From positions 1 through 44,846 of the forward strand of contig NZ_JACAKB010000025.1 in the NCBI RefSeq assembly GCF_030326305.1: a stretch of 44,846 nt of DNA, given 5' to 3'. The notes below the pieces were generated by a model that was not told the DNA's origin, did no database searches, and saw only the letters and a list, made by a program, of their open reading frames with translations. Source of the DNA: Myroides odoratimimus. GTDB taxonomy: Bacteria > Bacteroidota > Bacteroidia > Flavobacteriales > Flavobacteriaceae. A program made the position numbers and the translations under genes. Shown in pieces: positions 1 to 8,443 of this stretch. The stretch's first letter is position 1, and every line of letters starts with the position of its first letter.

Positions 1-73
1 CCGGTGTAGCTCAGCTGGCTAGAGCAGCTGATTTGTAATCAGCAGGTCGTGGGTTCGAGTCCCTCCATCGGCT
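1..73 (+). tRNA. trnT: tRNA-Thr (anticodon TGT)
   Basis: The cloverleaf is complete except for the first base, which lies just outside the window. The acceptor stem CCGGTG (with the missing G) pairs with CATCGGC at 66-72, followed by discriminator T73. The anticodon arm is CTGA-TTTGTAA-TCAG, giving anticodon TGT at 34-36, which reads ACA threonine codons. The T arm carries GGTTCGAGTCC. No CCA is encoded, as is usual in this phylum. A hairpin terminator follows at once, so this is the last gene of its transcript. Confidence 0.97.
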
Positions 74-74
74 C

Positions 75-105
75 AAAAGTCTCCCCTTAAAGGGAGACTT
101 TTTTG
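75..105 (+). terminator. Rho-independent terminator after tRNA-Thr
   Basis: An 11-bp perfect stem AAAAGTCTCCC / GGGAGACTTTT with a 6-base loop is followed by a run of T. It starts two bases after the tRNA discriminator base. Confidence 0.93.
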
Positions 106-217
106 TTTTTAAGTACTTTGTGTATTAAATGCTCTTCTAACTGCTTTTTATTTTTTACTTTTAGATAACCTAAAATTACCTTATATAGGTCGATTATTGT
201 TAATAATAAATAGAGAT

Positions 218-1693
218 ATGTTTTTGAGAGTTCAAGCAGATTGGTTTATCTATTTGGAGATAGTTTATTTTATTATAGCTATTGCTGTGGCTGTACGCAT
301 TATCTATGATACAGACTCTATCTCGAAAACATTAGCATACCTATTGTTAGTTTTCTTTGTGCCTATCTTTGGTATTTTATTTTATTTTTCTTTTGGAATT
401 AATTATCGACGAAGAAAGATGTATTCTAAGAAGCTTAAGGTAAATGATGAGTATAGTGCTAAATTAACGGAACGTCTAAACGATATTCACTTAGATCGCA
501 GGGAACAAGGAAACCCTATTGTACAAAGGAATCGCTCTTTTATTAAAATGCTTTCTAGTGCAACGATGGGAGAAGGTCCACTATTAGTAGATAATGAAAC
601 TGAAATATTAGAAAACGGAGAAGAATTCTTTCCGAGACTAATTGAAGATTTAAAAGCAGCTAAGAGTACCATTCATATCGAATATTATATTTATGAAAAT
701 AATGATATTGGAAGAGAGATAGAAAGCATCTTAATCAATAAAGTGAAGGAGGGGGTTAAGGTACGTTTTATCTACGATGACTTTGGGTGTAAGAGCATCC
801 GAAAGAACATTGTGCGCAATCTTCGTGCGAATGGGGTGGAAGCCTATCCATTTAATAAGATTATTCTATTAGCTTTTGCTAACCGTATGAATTATCGAAA
901 TCACCGCAAAATAGTCGTGATAGATGGAACTATTGCTTATACAGGGGGGATAAATATATCTGATCGCTATGATAACCGCAAGAAAGATTCTAATCAATAT
1001 TTTTGGAGGGATACACATATTAGAATAAAAGGTTCGGGAGCTTATGGATTACAATATATCTTTTTGGCAGATTGGAATTTCTGTAGTAAGCAAGATTTAG
1101 CCTTTGATGAAAAGTATTTTCCTATTCAAGATAGCAATGATACAGGAGTGCCATTACAAGTGATCTCATCTGGTCCTGACTCCGATGTGCCCTCTATCTT
1201 ATATAGTGTCTTAAAAGCTATACAAACAGCAGAAAGAGAGATCTGCATCACTACTCCGTATTACATACCTGACGAATCATTACAACTAGCTATTAAAATG
1301 GCAGCATTAAGTGGTAAGCGCGTTAGAATGATACTGCCTGGGATAACAGATTCAAATATTGTGAAGTGGGCATCAGAGTCCTATTTTCAAGAGTTATTAG
1401 AGTTCGGTGTAGAGATCTATCTATATAAGAAAGGATTTATCCATGCGAAAACTTTTGTGACTGACTCAGGAGTGAGTTCTATAGGGACGTGTAATTTAGA
1501 TCATCGTAGCTTTGACTTAAACTTCGAGGTGAATGTCGTAGTTTATGACGAGGCTTTTGCTCGTAAAATGAAAACAATGTTTGATAGAGATTGTAGAGAT
1601 TCTATTAAATTAGAGTTGCACAGGTGGAATAAGAGATCTTGGAAACAACGTCTTAAAAACAGTTTTATTCGTTTGTTCTCTCCCTTATTATAG
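218..1693 (+). CDS. cls: Cardiolipin synthase (phospholipase D family)
   Basis: This membrane enzyme joins two phosphatidylglycerol molecules into cardiolipin and glycerol. Two HKD phospholipase D motifs are visible: H229-K231-D236 (in NHRKIVVID) and H409-K411-D416 (in IHAKTFVTD), each followed by the usual Gly/Asn-rich segment. Two hydrophobic helices occupy about residues 10-60, the normal N-terminal anchor and PLDc_N region, so the protein sits in the inner membrane with its catalytic part in the cytoplasm. The length of 491 aa is normal for the family. The open frame extends to a TTG at 197, but I chose the ATG at 218 because the protein then begins directly before the first membrane helix. 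It appears to be monocistronic or to be transcribed with the hydrolase 61 bases downstream. Confidence 0.93.
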   Translation: MFLRVQADWFIYLEIVYFIIAIAVAVRIIYDTDSISKTLAYLLLVFFVPIFGILFYFSFGINYRRRKMYSKKLKVNDEYSAKLTERLNDIHLDRREQGNPIVQRNRSFIKMLSSATMGEGPLLVDNETEILENGEEFFPRLIEDLKAAKSTIHIEYYIYENNDIGREIESILINKVKEGVKVRFIYDDFGCKSIRKNIVRNLRANGVEAYPFNKIILLAFANRMNYRNHRKIVVIDGTIAYTGGINISDRYDNRKKDSNQYFWRDTHIRIKGSGAYGLQYIFLADWNFCSKQDLAFDEKYFPIQDSNDTGVPLQVISSGPDSDVPSILYSVLKAIQTAEREICITTPYYIPDESLQLAIKMAALSGKRVRMILPGITDSNIVKWASESYFQELLEFGVEIYLYKKGFIHAKTFVTDSGVSSIGTCNLDHRSFDLNFEVNVVVYDEAFARKMKTMFDRDCRDSIKLELHRWNKRSWKQRLKNSFIRLFSPLL

Positions 1694-1754
1694 TATGTGT
1701 AGACATCAAATAAAGGAGGAATGAAGGATTAAGTAAACTTTAAATAAGGATACG

Positions 1755-2699
1755 ATGAATTTACATTTGACATTTGATAAATATATAACACATCAACATC
1801 CCTTTGAGAATGATTATGAAGGGAAGGTAATCACTACATTAATAGAGTCAAGAGGGAATAAGAAAGAGTATAAGCAGACTATTCTGTATATACATGGATT
1901 TTGTGATTACTTCTTTCAGATACATTTGATGGATTATTTAAATGAGCATGGAGTAAACTTCTATGCGATAGACTTGCGTAAATATGGTCGTTCGTTATTG
2001 CCTCATCAGCATCCGAATTATTGTAAATCTATGCGAGAGTACTTTCCTGATATTGATTATGGAATAGAGTATATTCTAAAAGAAAATAGAGATACTCAAC
2101 TATTCCTATTAGGACATAGTACTGGAGGGTTATTAGCAACGTATTATGCTATGTTTGGGTTGTTAAAAGAAAGGTTGTCAGGATTAATATTAAATTCTCC
2201 TTTCTTTGATTTTAATGTGCCTTTTTATGTAAAGCCTTTTATGGGGAGTGTAGCTAGGAGTAAAGTAAGTAAGGATATTTTTGCTAATGCTGAGCAGATG
2301 CCTGAGCTATATGGTAAAACATTGCATAAAGATTACGAAGGGGAATGGGAGTATAAGAAAGAATGGAAACCGATAAATCCTTTTGCTGTATATTATAATT
2401 GGGTATTAGCTGTACAGCATACACAAGAACTAATTCAAGAGGTTGTCTTACATGAAAACTTTCCTATTCTATTGATGTATAGTGATAAATCAGGAAATAC
2501 TTCTAAATGGACTGCTAATTCTATGACATCAGATATTGTTCTAAATGTAAAAGATATTGAGAAAATAGGAGGTAAGATAGGGCGTAATGTAGAGAAAGTT
2601 GTAATAGAAGATGGAATGCATGATTTATTTCTGTCTAAGAAAGAAGTTAGGAGCAAAGCTTTGTCTAGTGTAGTACAGTTCTTAAAGAGGTATCAATAG
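1755..2699 (+). CDS. Alpha/beta hydrolase, serine aminopeptidase S33 / monoacylglycerol lipase-like
   Basis: A 314-aa cytoplasmic hydrolase. The nucleophile elbow GHSTGG puts the serine at residue 122, with an oxyanion-type segment near residue 48 (IHGFCDY). Probable remaining triad members are D244 (MYSDKSG) and H289 (GMHDLF). The domain layout fits the Hydrolase_4/S33 group, which holds lysophospholipases, monoacylglycerol lipases and esterases; the substrate cannot be read from sequence. It lies 61 bases after cardiolipin synthase on the same strand and ends at a strong terminator, so a two-gene lipid-metabolism transcript is plausible but inferred. There is no signal peptide. A good GGAGG sequence lies about 35 bases upstream, too far away to serve this ATG. 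Confidence 0.85.
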   Translation: MNLHLTFDKYITHQHPFENDYEGKVITTLIESRGNKKEYKQTILYIHGFCDYFFQIHLMDYLNEHGVNFYAIDLRKYGRSLLPHQHPNYCKSMREYFPDIDYGIEYILKENRDTQLFLLGHSTGGLLATYYAMFGLLKERLSGLILNSPFFDFNVPFYVKPFMGSVARSKVSKDIFANAEQMPELYGKTLHKDYEGEWEYKKEWKPINPFAVYYNWVLAVQHTQELIQEVVLHENFPILLMYSDKSGNTSKWTANSMTSDIVLNVKDIEKIGGKIGRNVEKVVIEDGMHDLFLSKKEVRSKALSSVVQFLKRYQ

Positions 2700-2710
2700 T
2701 TATAAAAAGT

Positions 2711-2745
2711 AAAAAGCTGTTACCGTTTAAGGTAACAGCTTTTTT
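2711..2745. terminator. Bidirectional terminator between convergent genes
   Basis: The stem AAAAAGCTGTTACC / GGTAACAGCTTTTT has a 6-base loop with A-tract on the left and T-tract on the right. It can end both the hydrolase transcript (plus) and the barrel-protein transcript (minus). Confidence 0.93.
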
Positions 2746-2793
2746 AGCAATAATTGAAAAAAGTTGTTGTTGATTGGTTGGTAGGGAAACTTT

Positions 2794-5193
2794 TTAGAAT
2801 AATCCTCCAGCTCCTCCACTTTCTTTTGTATTCGAATCTCTGTGCTTTCTTTGTAATGCACGTCCTTTTCCTCCTCCGAACATATAGTTTACTCCGATGT
2901 AAACTGATCTACTTTCCCATGTAAACTGTCCATTAGAAGCATAAGGGTACTGAGAATTATATTTAAACTTCATGGTATTGAAGATATCATTGAATCTAGC
3001 ACTGATGCTTAACTTGTTTTCAAGTAAAGAATATCTAGCTCCAGCGTCTATTTTATACATCTCTTTAGAGTCCATAGTGATACCATCTACTGGACCTCTA
3101 TAGAATCCGAATAAGTTAAATCTTAAGTTTTTAGTCGCTTTGAAGTTACTGTTTAAACTAGCATTGAATGCACTAGCAGTAATGTCGCGTTCGATAAAAT
3201 CCATTTGATTTGTAGTACTGTTTAACTGAGATACAAAACCAGTTTGTTTAATACTTGAGAAATCAATACCAGGTTGCATATCCCACCATGGAGTTAATTT
3301 GATATTAGCAGAAAGTTCGAATCCATAAGCATCATTAGACTTATAGTTATCAAAAGTCATTAATAAAGCATTTGGGTTATCATTATCTGGGTCATCATAG
3401 ATAACGTGGTTGATTTCTTTATTTATTTTTCTATAGTACACACCAGCAGTCACACTACTTTTGTTGTTAAACATTCTAGTATAATTTAACTCTACAGAGT
3501 TAGTAAACTGAGGTTTTAATTCAGGGTTACCTACCATTGTCATTAATGGTGTAGAGAATTGTCTAACAGGGTTAGTCTGAGAAATACTAGGTCTGTCTAC
3601 ACGTCTACTATAACTTAAATTAAACATATCATTATCTGTCATAGAATACCCTAAATATACAGATGGATATAAGGTAACGTAATCATCTTTAAAAGTAGTC
3701 GTTCCTCCTAATTTAGATTCTACTTTATAGCTTTCTAATCTTGTTCCTACTTGGTAGTTAAACTTACCATAAGTTTGACCAAAAGTTACATAAGCAGAGA
3801 AGATATCTTGATTGTATTTATTATTGATAGTCTTATTCTTCTCAGGAATCAAAGGATTGTTAGAGTCAAAGTTGTTATCAGCTCTAGATATTCTAGCTTC
3901 TGCACCTACTTCTAGTTTTGTATGATCGTTTAAAGGATTTACATAATCAATGTTGATTGTTGTTAAATCACTTTTATCATTGTTTCTATCTTGATAAAAT
4001 TGGTTAGGGTTTTTACCTATAATTGTATTGTAATCACCGTCATTTGTAGATTTGTTACGACTAAAGTTTCCTTCGATATCTAAAGTGTGACCTTTTTTCT
4101 CAAATAAATGTTTATAAGCTAAGTTATACGCACTATATCTATTATCTCCATCATAAACAGTTTTTTGGAAGATATCTTCAAATAAGTTTTTAGGATATGT
4201 AGTAGCATTATCCATATCTGTTGTTCTATCATTTGTACTTTGATTTGTATAGAATGACAGTGTATTGTTATCGTTGATATAATAATCCATACCTACTTTA
4301 TAGAAGTAGTTCTTGTTCTTATTATTCATACGAATCTCTGTTGGAGACATAATATCTGTACGTAGCATATCACCATCATTTTTATATTTTCCATACGAGT
4401 AACTACCATTAGCGAAGAAGTTTAACTTCCCTTGTCTATAGTTAGCATTGATAGAGTTAGTATTTTTAACAGTGTGAGCAAATGTAACCCCTGTGTCTAC
4501 AGAACCATTGAAACCATCCATCGTATTTTTATGTAATACGATATTAATAATACCTGACATTCCCTCTGGATTATACTTAGCACTTGGGTTAGTGATTAAC
4601 TCAATGCTCTTAATAGAAGTAGAAGGGATTTGTTTTAGTACCTGTTCAGAAGACATATTAGTAGGACGTCCATCGATAAGGATACGTACATTCTCATTTC
4701 CTCTTAAAGATATTTTACCATCTTTATCCACATTTACAGAAGGGATATTATTCATAATCTCACCAGCAGTAGCACCAGCAGTAGTTAAGTCTTTACCTAC
4801 ATTGATTACCTTTCTATCTATCTTTTGTTCTATTGTAGAAGATTCAGCAATAATATTAACTCCTTCTAAAGTTGTCGCTTCAGGAGTTAAGTTAATTGTA
4901 CCGAAGTTATAAGTAGCCTCAGTTAATTCAAATTCTTTAGTATATGTTTGGTAACCGATAAACTGTACTTCTAAAGTATATTTTTTTTGAGGAACAGTTA
5001 ATTCGAATTTTCCATTGTCATCAGACATAGCGCCTGTTACAATAGTCTCTCCATCTTTAATAGAGACAGTTGCATAAGGAACGGATTGATTGATCGATTT
5101 GTCAAAAATCGCTCCTATAATTTTTCCTTTCTGTTGTGCATAAATAGAGCAAACCATGGTAAGGAAAAGAATAACACTTAATTTGAATTTCAT
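2794..5193 (-). CDS. Outer membrane beta-barrel protein, TonB-receptor-like (OMP_b-brl_3 type)
   Basis: A 799-aa exported protein. Residues 1-19 form a signal peptide ending in YAQ. A carboxypeptidase-regulatory-like beta-sandwich follows at about 20-110 (IIGAIFDKSINQSVPYATV), then a plug-type domain at about 125-220 (LRGNENVRILIDGRPT, GIINIVLHK), then a long barrel with many aromatic/Asn-rich strands. The C-terminal tail is YMFGGGKGR plus a short hydrophilic, glycine-ending extension, as is common in the PF14905 group. Such proteins sit in the outer membrane; some take up ligands through TonB, but the substrate is unknown here. No SusD partner is adjacent, so this is not a classical Sus-type pair. 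It is transcribed alone, divergent from the LOG gene, and no iron-type operator is seen upstream. Confidence 0.87.
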   Translation of the reverse strand: MKFKLSVILFLTMVCSIYAQQKGKIIGAIFDKSINQSVPYATVSIKDGETIVTGAMSDDNGKFELTVPQKKYTLEVQFIGYQTYTKEFELTEATYNFGTINLTPEATTLEGVNIIAESSTIEQKIDRKVINVGKDLTTAGATAGEIMNNIPSVNVDKDGKISLRGNENVRILIDGRPTNMSSEQVLKQIPSTSIKSIELITNPSAKYNPEGMSGIINIVLHKNTMDGFNGSVDTGVTFAHTVKNTNSINANYRQGKLNFFANGSYSYGKYKNDGDMLRTDIMSPTEIRMNNKNKNYFYKVGMDYYINDNNTLSFYTNQSTNDRTTDMDNATTYPKNLFEDIFQKTVYDGDNRYSAYNLAYKHLFEKKGHTLDIEGNFSRNKSTNDGDYNTIIGKNPNQFYQDRNNDKSDLTTINIDYVNPLNDHTKLEVGAEARISRADNNFDSNNPLIPEKNKTINNKYNQDIFSAYVTFGQTYGKFNYQVGTRLESYKVESKLGGTTTFKDDYVTLYPSVYLGYSMTDNDMFNLSYSRRVDRPSISQTNPVRQFSTPLMTMVGNPELKPQFTNSVELNYTRMFNNKSSVTAGVYYRKINKEINHVIYDDPDNDNPNALLMTFDNYKSNDAYGFELSANIKLTPWWDMQPGIDFSSIKQTGFVSQLNSTTNQMDFIERDITASAFNASLNSNFKATKNLRFNLFGFYRGPVDGITMDSKEMYKIDAGARYSLLENKLSISARFNDIFNTMKFKYNSQYPYASNGQFTWESRSVYIGVNYMFGGGKGRALQRKHRDSNTKESGGAGGLF

Positions 5194-5364
5194 AATAGTT
5201 CTTTCGTTAAGTTTATTTTTAATAATTGATTAAGGTTTATATAATAGTCATACTTTTGAGTAAAATGTTACAACAAAAAATATTTGTTTTTTTATAAAAT
5301 GTTTATTTATATATGTAACTTATTGATATGTAGTGTTTTGTTTTACTATTTAAAATTGATATAA

Positions 5365-5934
5365 ATGAGATATACAGTGTTTTGTGGTTCTAGTTCAGGT
5401 ACTAAGGATATTTATTATAAACAAGCTTTTGCATTAGGAGAACAATTAGCTAAGTATAGTATTGGGCTTGTATACGGAGGTGCTAAAGTAGGATTAATGG
5501 GAGCAGTCGCTGACGGTGTTCTTAAAGGCGGTGGTGAAGTCATAGGTGTGCTTCCTACTTTTTTGGCAGATGTAGAGTTAGGCCATAAGGAATTAACAGA
5601 ATTAATTATGGTCGAAACAATGCATGAACGCAAAGCTAAAATGAACGAATTATCTGATGGTGTGATCACAATGCCTGGAGGATATGGCACCTTAGAAGAG
5701 TTCTTTGAAATGCTGACATGGGCTCAGTTAGGATTACATAAGAAGCCTGTAGCGTTATTAAATATAGATGGTTTTTATAATCCACTATTAGAAATGATAG
5801 ATACTATGGTGGATATGGAATTCTTAAAAGGAATCAATAGAGAGATGATTGTGGTAGCTGATAAGGTAGAAGAACTTTTAGAAAGGATGAAAGCTTATGA
5901 AGCACCTAAAGAAGGTAAATGGATTCAAAAATAA
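5365..5934 (+). CDS. LOG-family nucleoside 5'-monophosphate phosphoribohydrolase (TIGR00730)
   Basis: The 189-aa Rossmann-like protein carries both signature motifs of the LOG (Lonely guy) family: YGGAKVGLMGAVADG near residues 37-51 and PGGYGTLEE at residues 104-112, where the glutamates and the arginine/lysine in HERKAKMN bind and cleave the N-glycosidic bond of a nucleoside monophosphate. In plants this releases active cytokinin; in bacteria the same fold removes bases from AMP-like substrates, and some members were mislabelled lysine decarboxylases. The protein is cytoplasmic. The stop overlaps the first 16 bases of the Crp/Fnr gene if that gene starts at its first ATG, suggesting translational coupling. 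No perfect -7 promoter motif precedes it. Confidence 0.92.
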   Translation: MRYTVFCGSSSGTKDIYYKQAFALGEQLAKYSIGLVYGGAKVGLMGAVADGVLKGGGEVIGVLPTFLADVELGHKELTELIMVETMHERKAKMNELSDGVITMPGGYGTLEEFFEMLTWAQLGLHKKPVALLNIDGFYNPLLEMIDTMVDMEFLKGINREMIVVADKVEELLERMKAYEAPKEGKWIQK

Positions 5935-6518
5935 ATAGCATGAATAGAGCCTCATTAATAGATAATTTTGAACGAAAAGGAGTAGTATTAACTCCTCAAG
6001 AGAAAGAACGGATACTTGCCGCGTTTAAAACAGTGTATTTAAAAAAGAAAGACCAATTATTAGTTGCAGGAGAGGTATGTAATTTTCAAGCTTTTGTTGT
6101 TACAGGATGTTGTAAGGTCTACTTTTTAGATAGTACTGGACAGGAACATATTATTTATTTCGCTATAGAAGATTGGTGGTTGGCAGATTTAGAAAGTTAT
6201 CATTTAGGTATTCCTTCTAAGTTTTATATTCAAGCAATTGAAGATTGTGAATTATTGATGATTACAAAAGAGGTAAAAGAACCTTTGTATAAAGAGATTC
6301 CTGTTTTAGAAAGAATATACAGATTAATGCTTGGACAAGAATGTGTCGCATTACAACGACGAATAGTAAATAAATTATCGATGGATGCTACAGCAGAATA
6401 TGACGATTTTTGTAAGAGGTATCCTTCTCTATTAAGCAGATTGACTAATATACAAATCGCATCATATCTAGGTATATCACAAGAGTTCTTAAGTAAAATA
6501 AAAAGTAAGAAGAAATAA
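5919..6518 (+). CDS. Crp/Fnr-family transcriptional regulator
   Basis: A 199-aa regulator with an N-terminal cyclic-nucleotide-binding-like beta-barrel (about residues 20-130, including the GEVCNFQAFVVTGCCKVY and QEHIIYFAIEDWWLAD segments) and a C-terminal winged helix (about 160-199, LSRLTNIQIASYLGISQEFLSKIK). The conserved cAMP-phosphate-binding Arg-Ser pair of true CRP is not evident and there is no N-terminal Cys cluster of Fnr, so the effector is unknown. This short form is very common in Bacteroidetes. Two starts are possible: ATG 5919, inside the LOG gene, or ATG 5940, five bases after the LOG stop; either keeps the whole sensor domain. A TTGAA-N4-TTCAA palindrome, the shape of site this family binds, lies seven bases past the stop. 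Confidence 0.88.
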   Translation: MDSKINSMNRASLIDNFERKGVVLTPQEKERILAAFKTVYLKKKDQLLVAGEVCNFQAFVVTGCCKVYFLDSTGQEHIIYFAIEDWWLADLESYHLGIPSKFYIQAIEDCELLMITKEVKEPLYKEIPVLERIYRLMLGQECVALQRRIVNKLSMDATAEYDDFCKRYPSLLSRLTNIQIASYLGISQEFLSKIKSKKK

Positions 6519-6524
6519 CAAATT

Positions 6525-6540
6525 ATTGAACTAGTTCAAT
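6525..6540. promoter_or_regulatory. Perfect 16-bp palindrome, FNR/CRP-like operator candidate
   Basis: The sequence ATTGAACTAGTTCAAT reads the same on both strands. Its core TTGAA-N4-TTCAA has the half-site spacing of Fnr-family sites (TTGAT-N4-ATCAA). It lies between the Crp/Fnr gene and a consensus -7 box 22 bases downstream. Binding by the neighbouring regulator is an inference. Confidence 0.5.
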
Positions 6541-6561
6541 GTTTTTGAGTTTTATACGCTA

Positions 6562-6569
6562 TATTTTTG
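6562..6569 (+). promoter_or_regulatory. Bacteroidetes -7 box (TATTTTTG)
   Basis: A perfect TAnnTTTG match. A TTG at 6545-6547 is upstream with a spacer of only 14 bases, shorter than the usual 17-23, so this is a moderate promoter candidate. Transcription from here would run into the hairpin at 6671-6707. Confidence 0.4.
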
Positions 6570-6574
6570 TAGCA

Positions 6575-6707
6575 AGATATAGAACAATAAAACAACATAA
6601 ACTGTGAAAATAGATAATTTAAATTGTCTGATTTTAGCAGTGATGAGACAGTTTATTCATTACGGATAATAAAAAGTACTAGTGATAGCCACACTAGTAC
6701 TTTTTTT
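6575..6707 (+). ncRNA. Candidate small RNA downstream of the Crp/Fnr gene
   Basis: A segment of about 130 bases begins after a consensus -7 box and ends at a strong intrinsic terminator, and no convincing reading frame fits inside it. It contains a possible internal stem pairing TGTCT with AGACA at about 6628-6655 before the terminator hairpin. The start is estimated from the -7 box. The alternative is that this is only the 3' tail of the Crp/Fnr mRNA ending at its normal terminator. The remaining 200 bases before the NYN gene show nothing further. Confidence 0.28.
6671..6707 (+). terminator. Strong intrinsic terminator
   Basis: The 14-bp stem AAAAAGTACTAGTG / CACTAGTACTTTTT has a 7-base loop and then more T. 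It lies 150 bases past the Crp/Fnr stop and can end that transcript or a separate small RNA. Confidence 0.92.
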
Positions 6708-6914
6708 AATAGAATAACTATAGCTTTTTTCTTACACTCTACTATAGTTATAAATTCATACATTCATTTTTTCTTTAATTCATTTTCATTTGTTATTAAT
6801 AGGGTCTAGTAAGATAAATTAATATTACTATTTACTTATTTTAGTTATGATTTTGTTATAACCGATGTTTACATTAGCCAATTTTCGTATTTTAGAGCTT
6901 TAGAAAAGGAAAAT

Positions 6915-7667
6915 ATGATGGAAAAACAAAATAACAACATTGCAATCTTAGTGGATGGGGACAATGCTCAGGCTAAGTTGTTGGATAAGATTTTAGAAGA
7001 AGTTTCTAAATATGGGAAGGTGACTGTCCGTCGTATTTATGGAGATTGGACAACACCGCAAATGAATAGCTGGAAGGAATTACTGAATGACTTGTCATTT
7101 TCGCCTATACAGAAGTTTAATTATACTAGTGGGAAGAACTCTACAGATAGTTCTCTAATTATAGATGCGATGGATATTCTCCATGCTAAGATGGTAGATG
7201 GATTCTGTATCGTATCTAGTGATAGTGACTATACCGGTTTAGCTAAGCGTATCAGAGAAGAAGGTATCTTCGTGATGGGAGTAGGAGAGAAGAAAACTCC
7301 AAATGCCTTCGTTCAGTCATGTGAGATATTTACTTATTGTGAAACCTTAATGCCTAAAGTGACTTCTAATGTTAAAGAAGCAAATGGCAATGCTAAAAAG
7401 GTAGAAGCTACAGATGATGACGATACTAAATCATTGACTAAGAAAGAGTATAGACTGATAGATAAAGCGTTCGATATGTCTGTAGATGAGGAGGTAGAAG
7501 CTTATATCGCTACAGTAGGAGGTAACCTTCGTAAGCTTAATCCTAGTTTTGACGCTAGAGATTACGGCTTTAGAAACTTGACAGAACTTTTTAAACATCT
7601 AAAGACTTATGACGTAATTAATAATAATGTTAAGGGGTTAAATCATCCCTTAGTAAAGAAAAAATAA
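6915..7667 (+). CDS. NYN-domain (LabA/DUF88) protein with C-terminal OST-HTH/LOTUS domain
   Basis: The 250-aa protein has a PIN-like NYN nuclease domain at about residues 8-150: ILVDGDNAQ with D14 and D16, an acidic pair D103/D105 in SSDSDYTGLAKRI, and VGEKKTPNAFVQSC. These aspartates match the metal-binding set of NYN RNases. After a charged linker at about 150-172 comes a small helical domain (about 175-248, SLTKKEYRLIDKAF to DVINNN) of the OST-HTH/LOTUS type, which in other proteins binds RNA or RNA-protein complexes. The expected role is cytoplasmic RNA processing or decay. The start may be the first or second Met. It is a single-gene unit, and its stop codon lies inside its own terminator stem. 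Confidence 0.87.
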   Translation: MMEKQNNNIAILVDGDNAQAKLLDKILEEVSKYGKVTVRRIYGDWTTPQMNSWKELLNDLSFSPIQKFNYTSGKNSTDSSLIIDAMDILHAKMVDGFCIVSSDSDYTGLAKRIREEGIFVMGVGEKKTPNAFVQSCEIFTYCETLMPKVTSNVKEANGNAKKVEATDDDDTKSLTKKEYRLIDKAFDMSVDEEVEAYIATVGGNLRKLNPSFDARDYGFRNLTELFKHLKTYDVINNNVKGLNHPLVKKK

Positions 7668-7687
7668 CCTTCGGGTTATTTTTTTTT
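7661..7687 (+). terminator. UUCG-loop terminator overlapping the NYN stop codon
   Basis: The stem AAAATAACC / GGTTATTTT is closed by C(TTCG)G, the extra-stable UUCG tetraloop, and is followed by T. The TAA stop of the NYN gene (7665-7667) is within the left arm. Confidence 0.92.
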
Positions 7688-7781
7688 GCTAATAAACGAA
7701 TTGTATGGTCTGTAAACTTTAAATTGCAATAGGTCAAATATTGACTATAATAAAAAATATCAACTCAATACAATTTATATT

Positions 7782-8345
7782 ATGACTATACAAGAATTAG
7801 AAGGTATTCGCAAGCAATTCGAGTACTACAGAATGATCGTAGATAAAACAGTTTTAGTGTTATCTCAAGACGAATTAAATCAAAAAGTAAATGAAGAGAG
7901 TAACTCTATAGCAATGTTAATGCGTCATATCACAGGTAATCTGCTTTCTCGTTTTACTAACTTTTTTACAGAAGATGGAGAGAAGTCATGGAGAAACAGA
8001 GATGATGAGTTCGCAGATGGGATTTATGACAGACATGAGCTTATAACGAATTGGGACAAGGCTTGGGATGTACTCTTCAGCACCATAGATAGTATTAATG
8101 AAGAGAATATTAATACAGTAGTGAAGATCAGAAATCAAGACCATACAGTTGCAGAAGCTTTATACCGACAGTTAGCACATTACCCTTACCACATAGGACA
8201 AATTGTATTTATCGGAAAGATGATACGCAATGAAGAGTGGAAGTCTTTAACCATTCCTAAAAATAAATCAAAAGAATACAATCAAGACAAATTTGATAAT
8301 CCTAATTCAGAGACTCATTTTGTAGATGATTATCTAAAGAAGTAA
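7782..8345 (+). CDS. DinB/YfiT-like metalloenzyme-fold protein (DUF1572)
   Basis: A 187-aa four-helix-bundle protein. Three histidines lie where the DinB superfamily binds a divalent metal: H49 (MLMRHITGN), H133 and H137 (QLAHYPYHIGQI). The pattern and length fit DUF1572, a DinB-like group found mainly in Bacteroidetes and Firmicutes. Relatives include thiol-dependent transferases such as those using bacillithiol or mycothiol; the substrate here is not known, and it is not shown to be DNA-damage induced. The upstream gap has a GTCAA-ATA-TTGAC inverted repeat (7733-7745), a possible operator. The gene ends about 100 bases before the peptidase gene and no terminator is seen between them. Confidence 0.82.
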   Translation: MTIQELEGIRKQFEYYRMIVDKTVLVLSQDELNQKVNEESNSIAMLMRHITGNLLSRFTNFFTEDGEKSWRNRDDEFADGIYDRHELITNWDKAWDVLFSTIDSINEENINTVVKIRNQDHTVAEALYRQLAHYPYHIGQIVFIGKMIRNEEWKSLTIPKNKSKEYNQDKFDNPNSETHFVDDYLKK

Positions 8346-8410
8346 GAGATAATTTTTTAGATTCCTAATTTTGAATGAGAATTAGTAGAGTCGTTCAGTG
8401 CAATATTTTA

Positions 8411-8418
8411 TATATTTG
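8411..8418 (+). promoter_or_regulatory. -7 box (TATATTTG) of the dipeptidyl peptidase III gene
   Basis: A perfect TAnnTTTG motif ends 26 bases before the chosen ATG at 8444, predicting a leader of about 20 bases. It lies inside the upstream extension of the open frame (which reaches back to 8375) and therefore supports the later start. Confidence 0.55.
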
Positions 8419-8443
8419 TCAAAAGACGGTAAAAAACTACAAT

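Noticed and set aside
1713-1732. Three-codon leader peptide behind a good GGAGG before the hydrolase
   Set aside because: The ATG is only two bases from GGAGG, the frame is three codons long, and strong Shine-Dalgarno sites are not used much in this phylum.
4493-4912. 139-aa frame opposite the outer-membrane barrel gene
   Set aside because: It lies wholly inside a well-supported gene on the other strand and resembles no known protein.
2794-5193. SusC-type polysaccharide uptake receptor
   Set aside because: There is no adjacent SusD gene and the barrel is shorter than SusC proteins (about 1000 aa); the OMP_b-brl_3 type fits better.
6624-6809. 61-aa plus-strand reading frame in the gap after the Crp/Fnr gene
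   Set aside because: It runs straight through a strong intrinsic terminator hairpin and has low-complexity, Ser/Phe-rich composition with no ribosome site.
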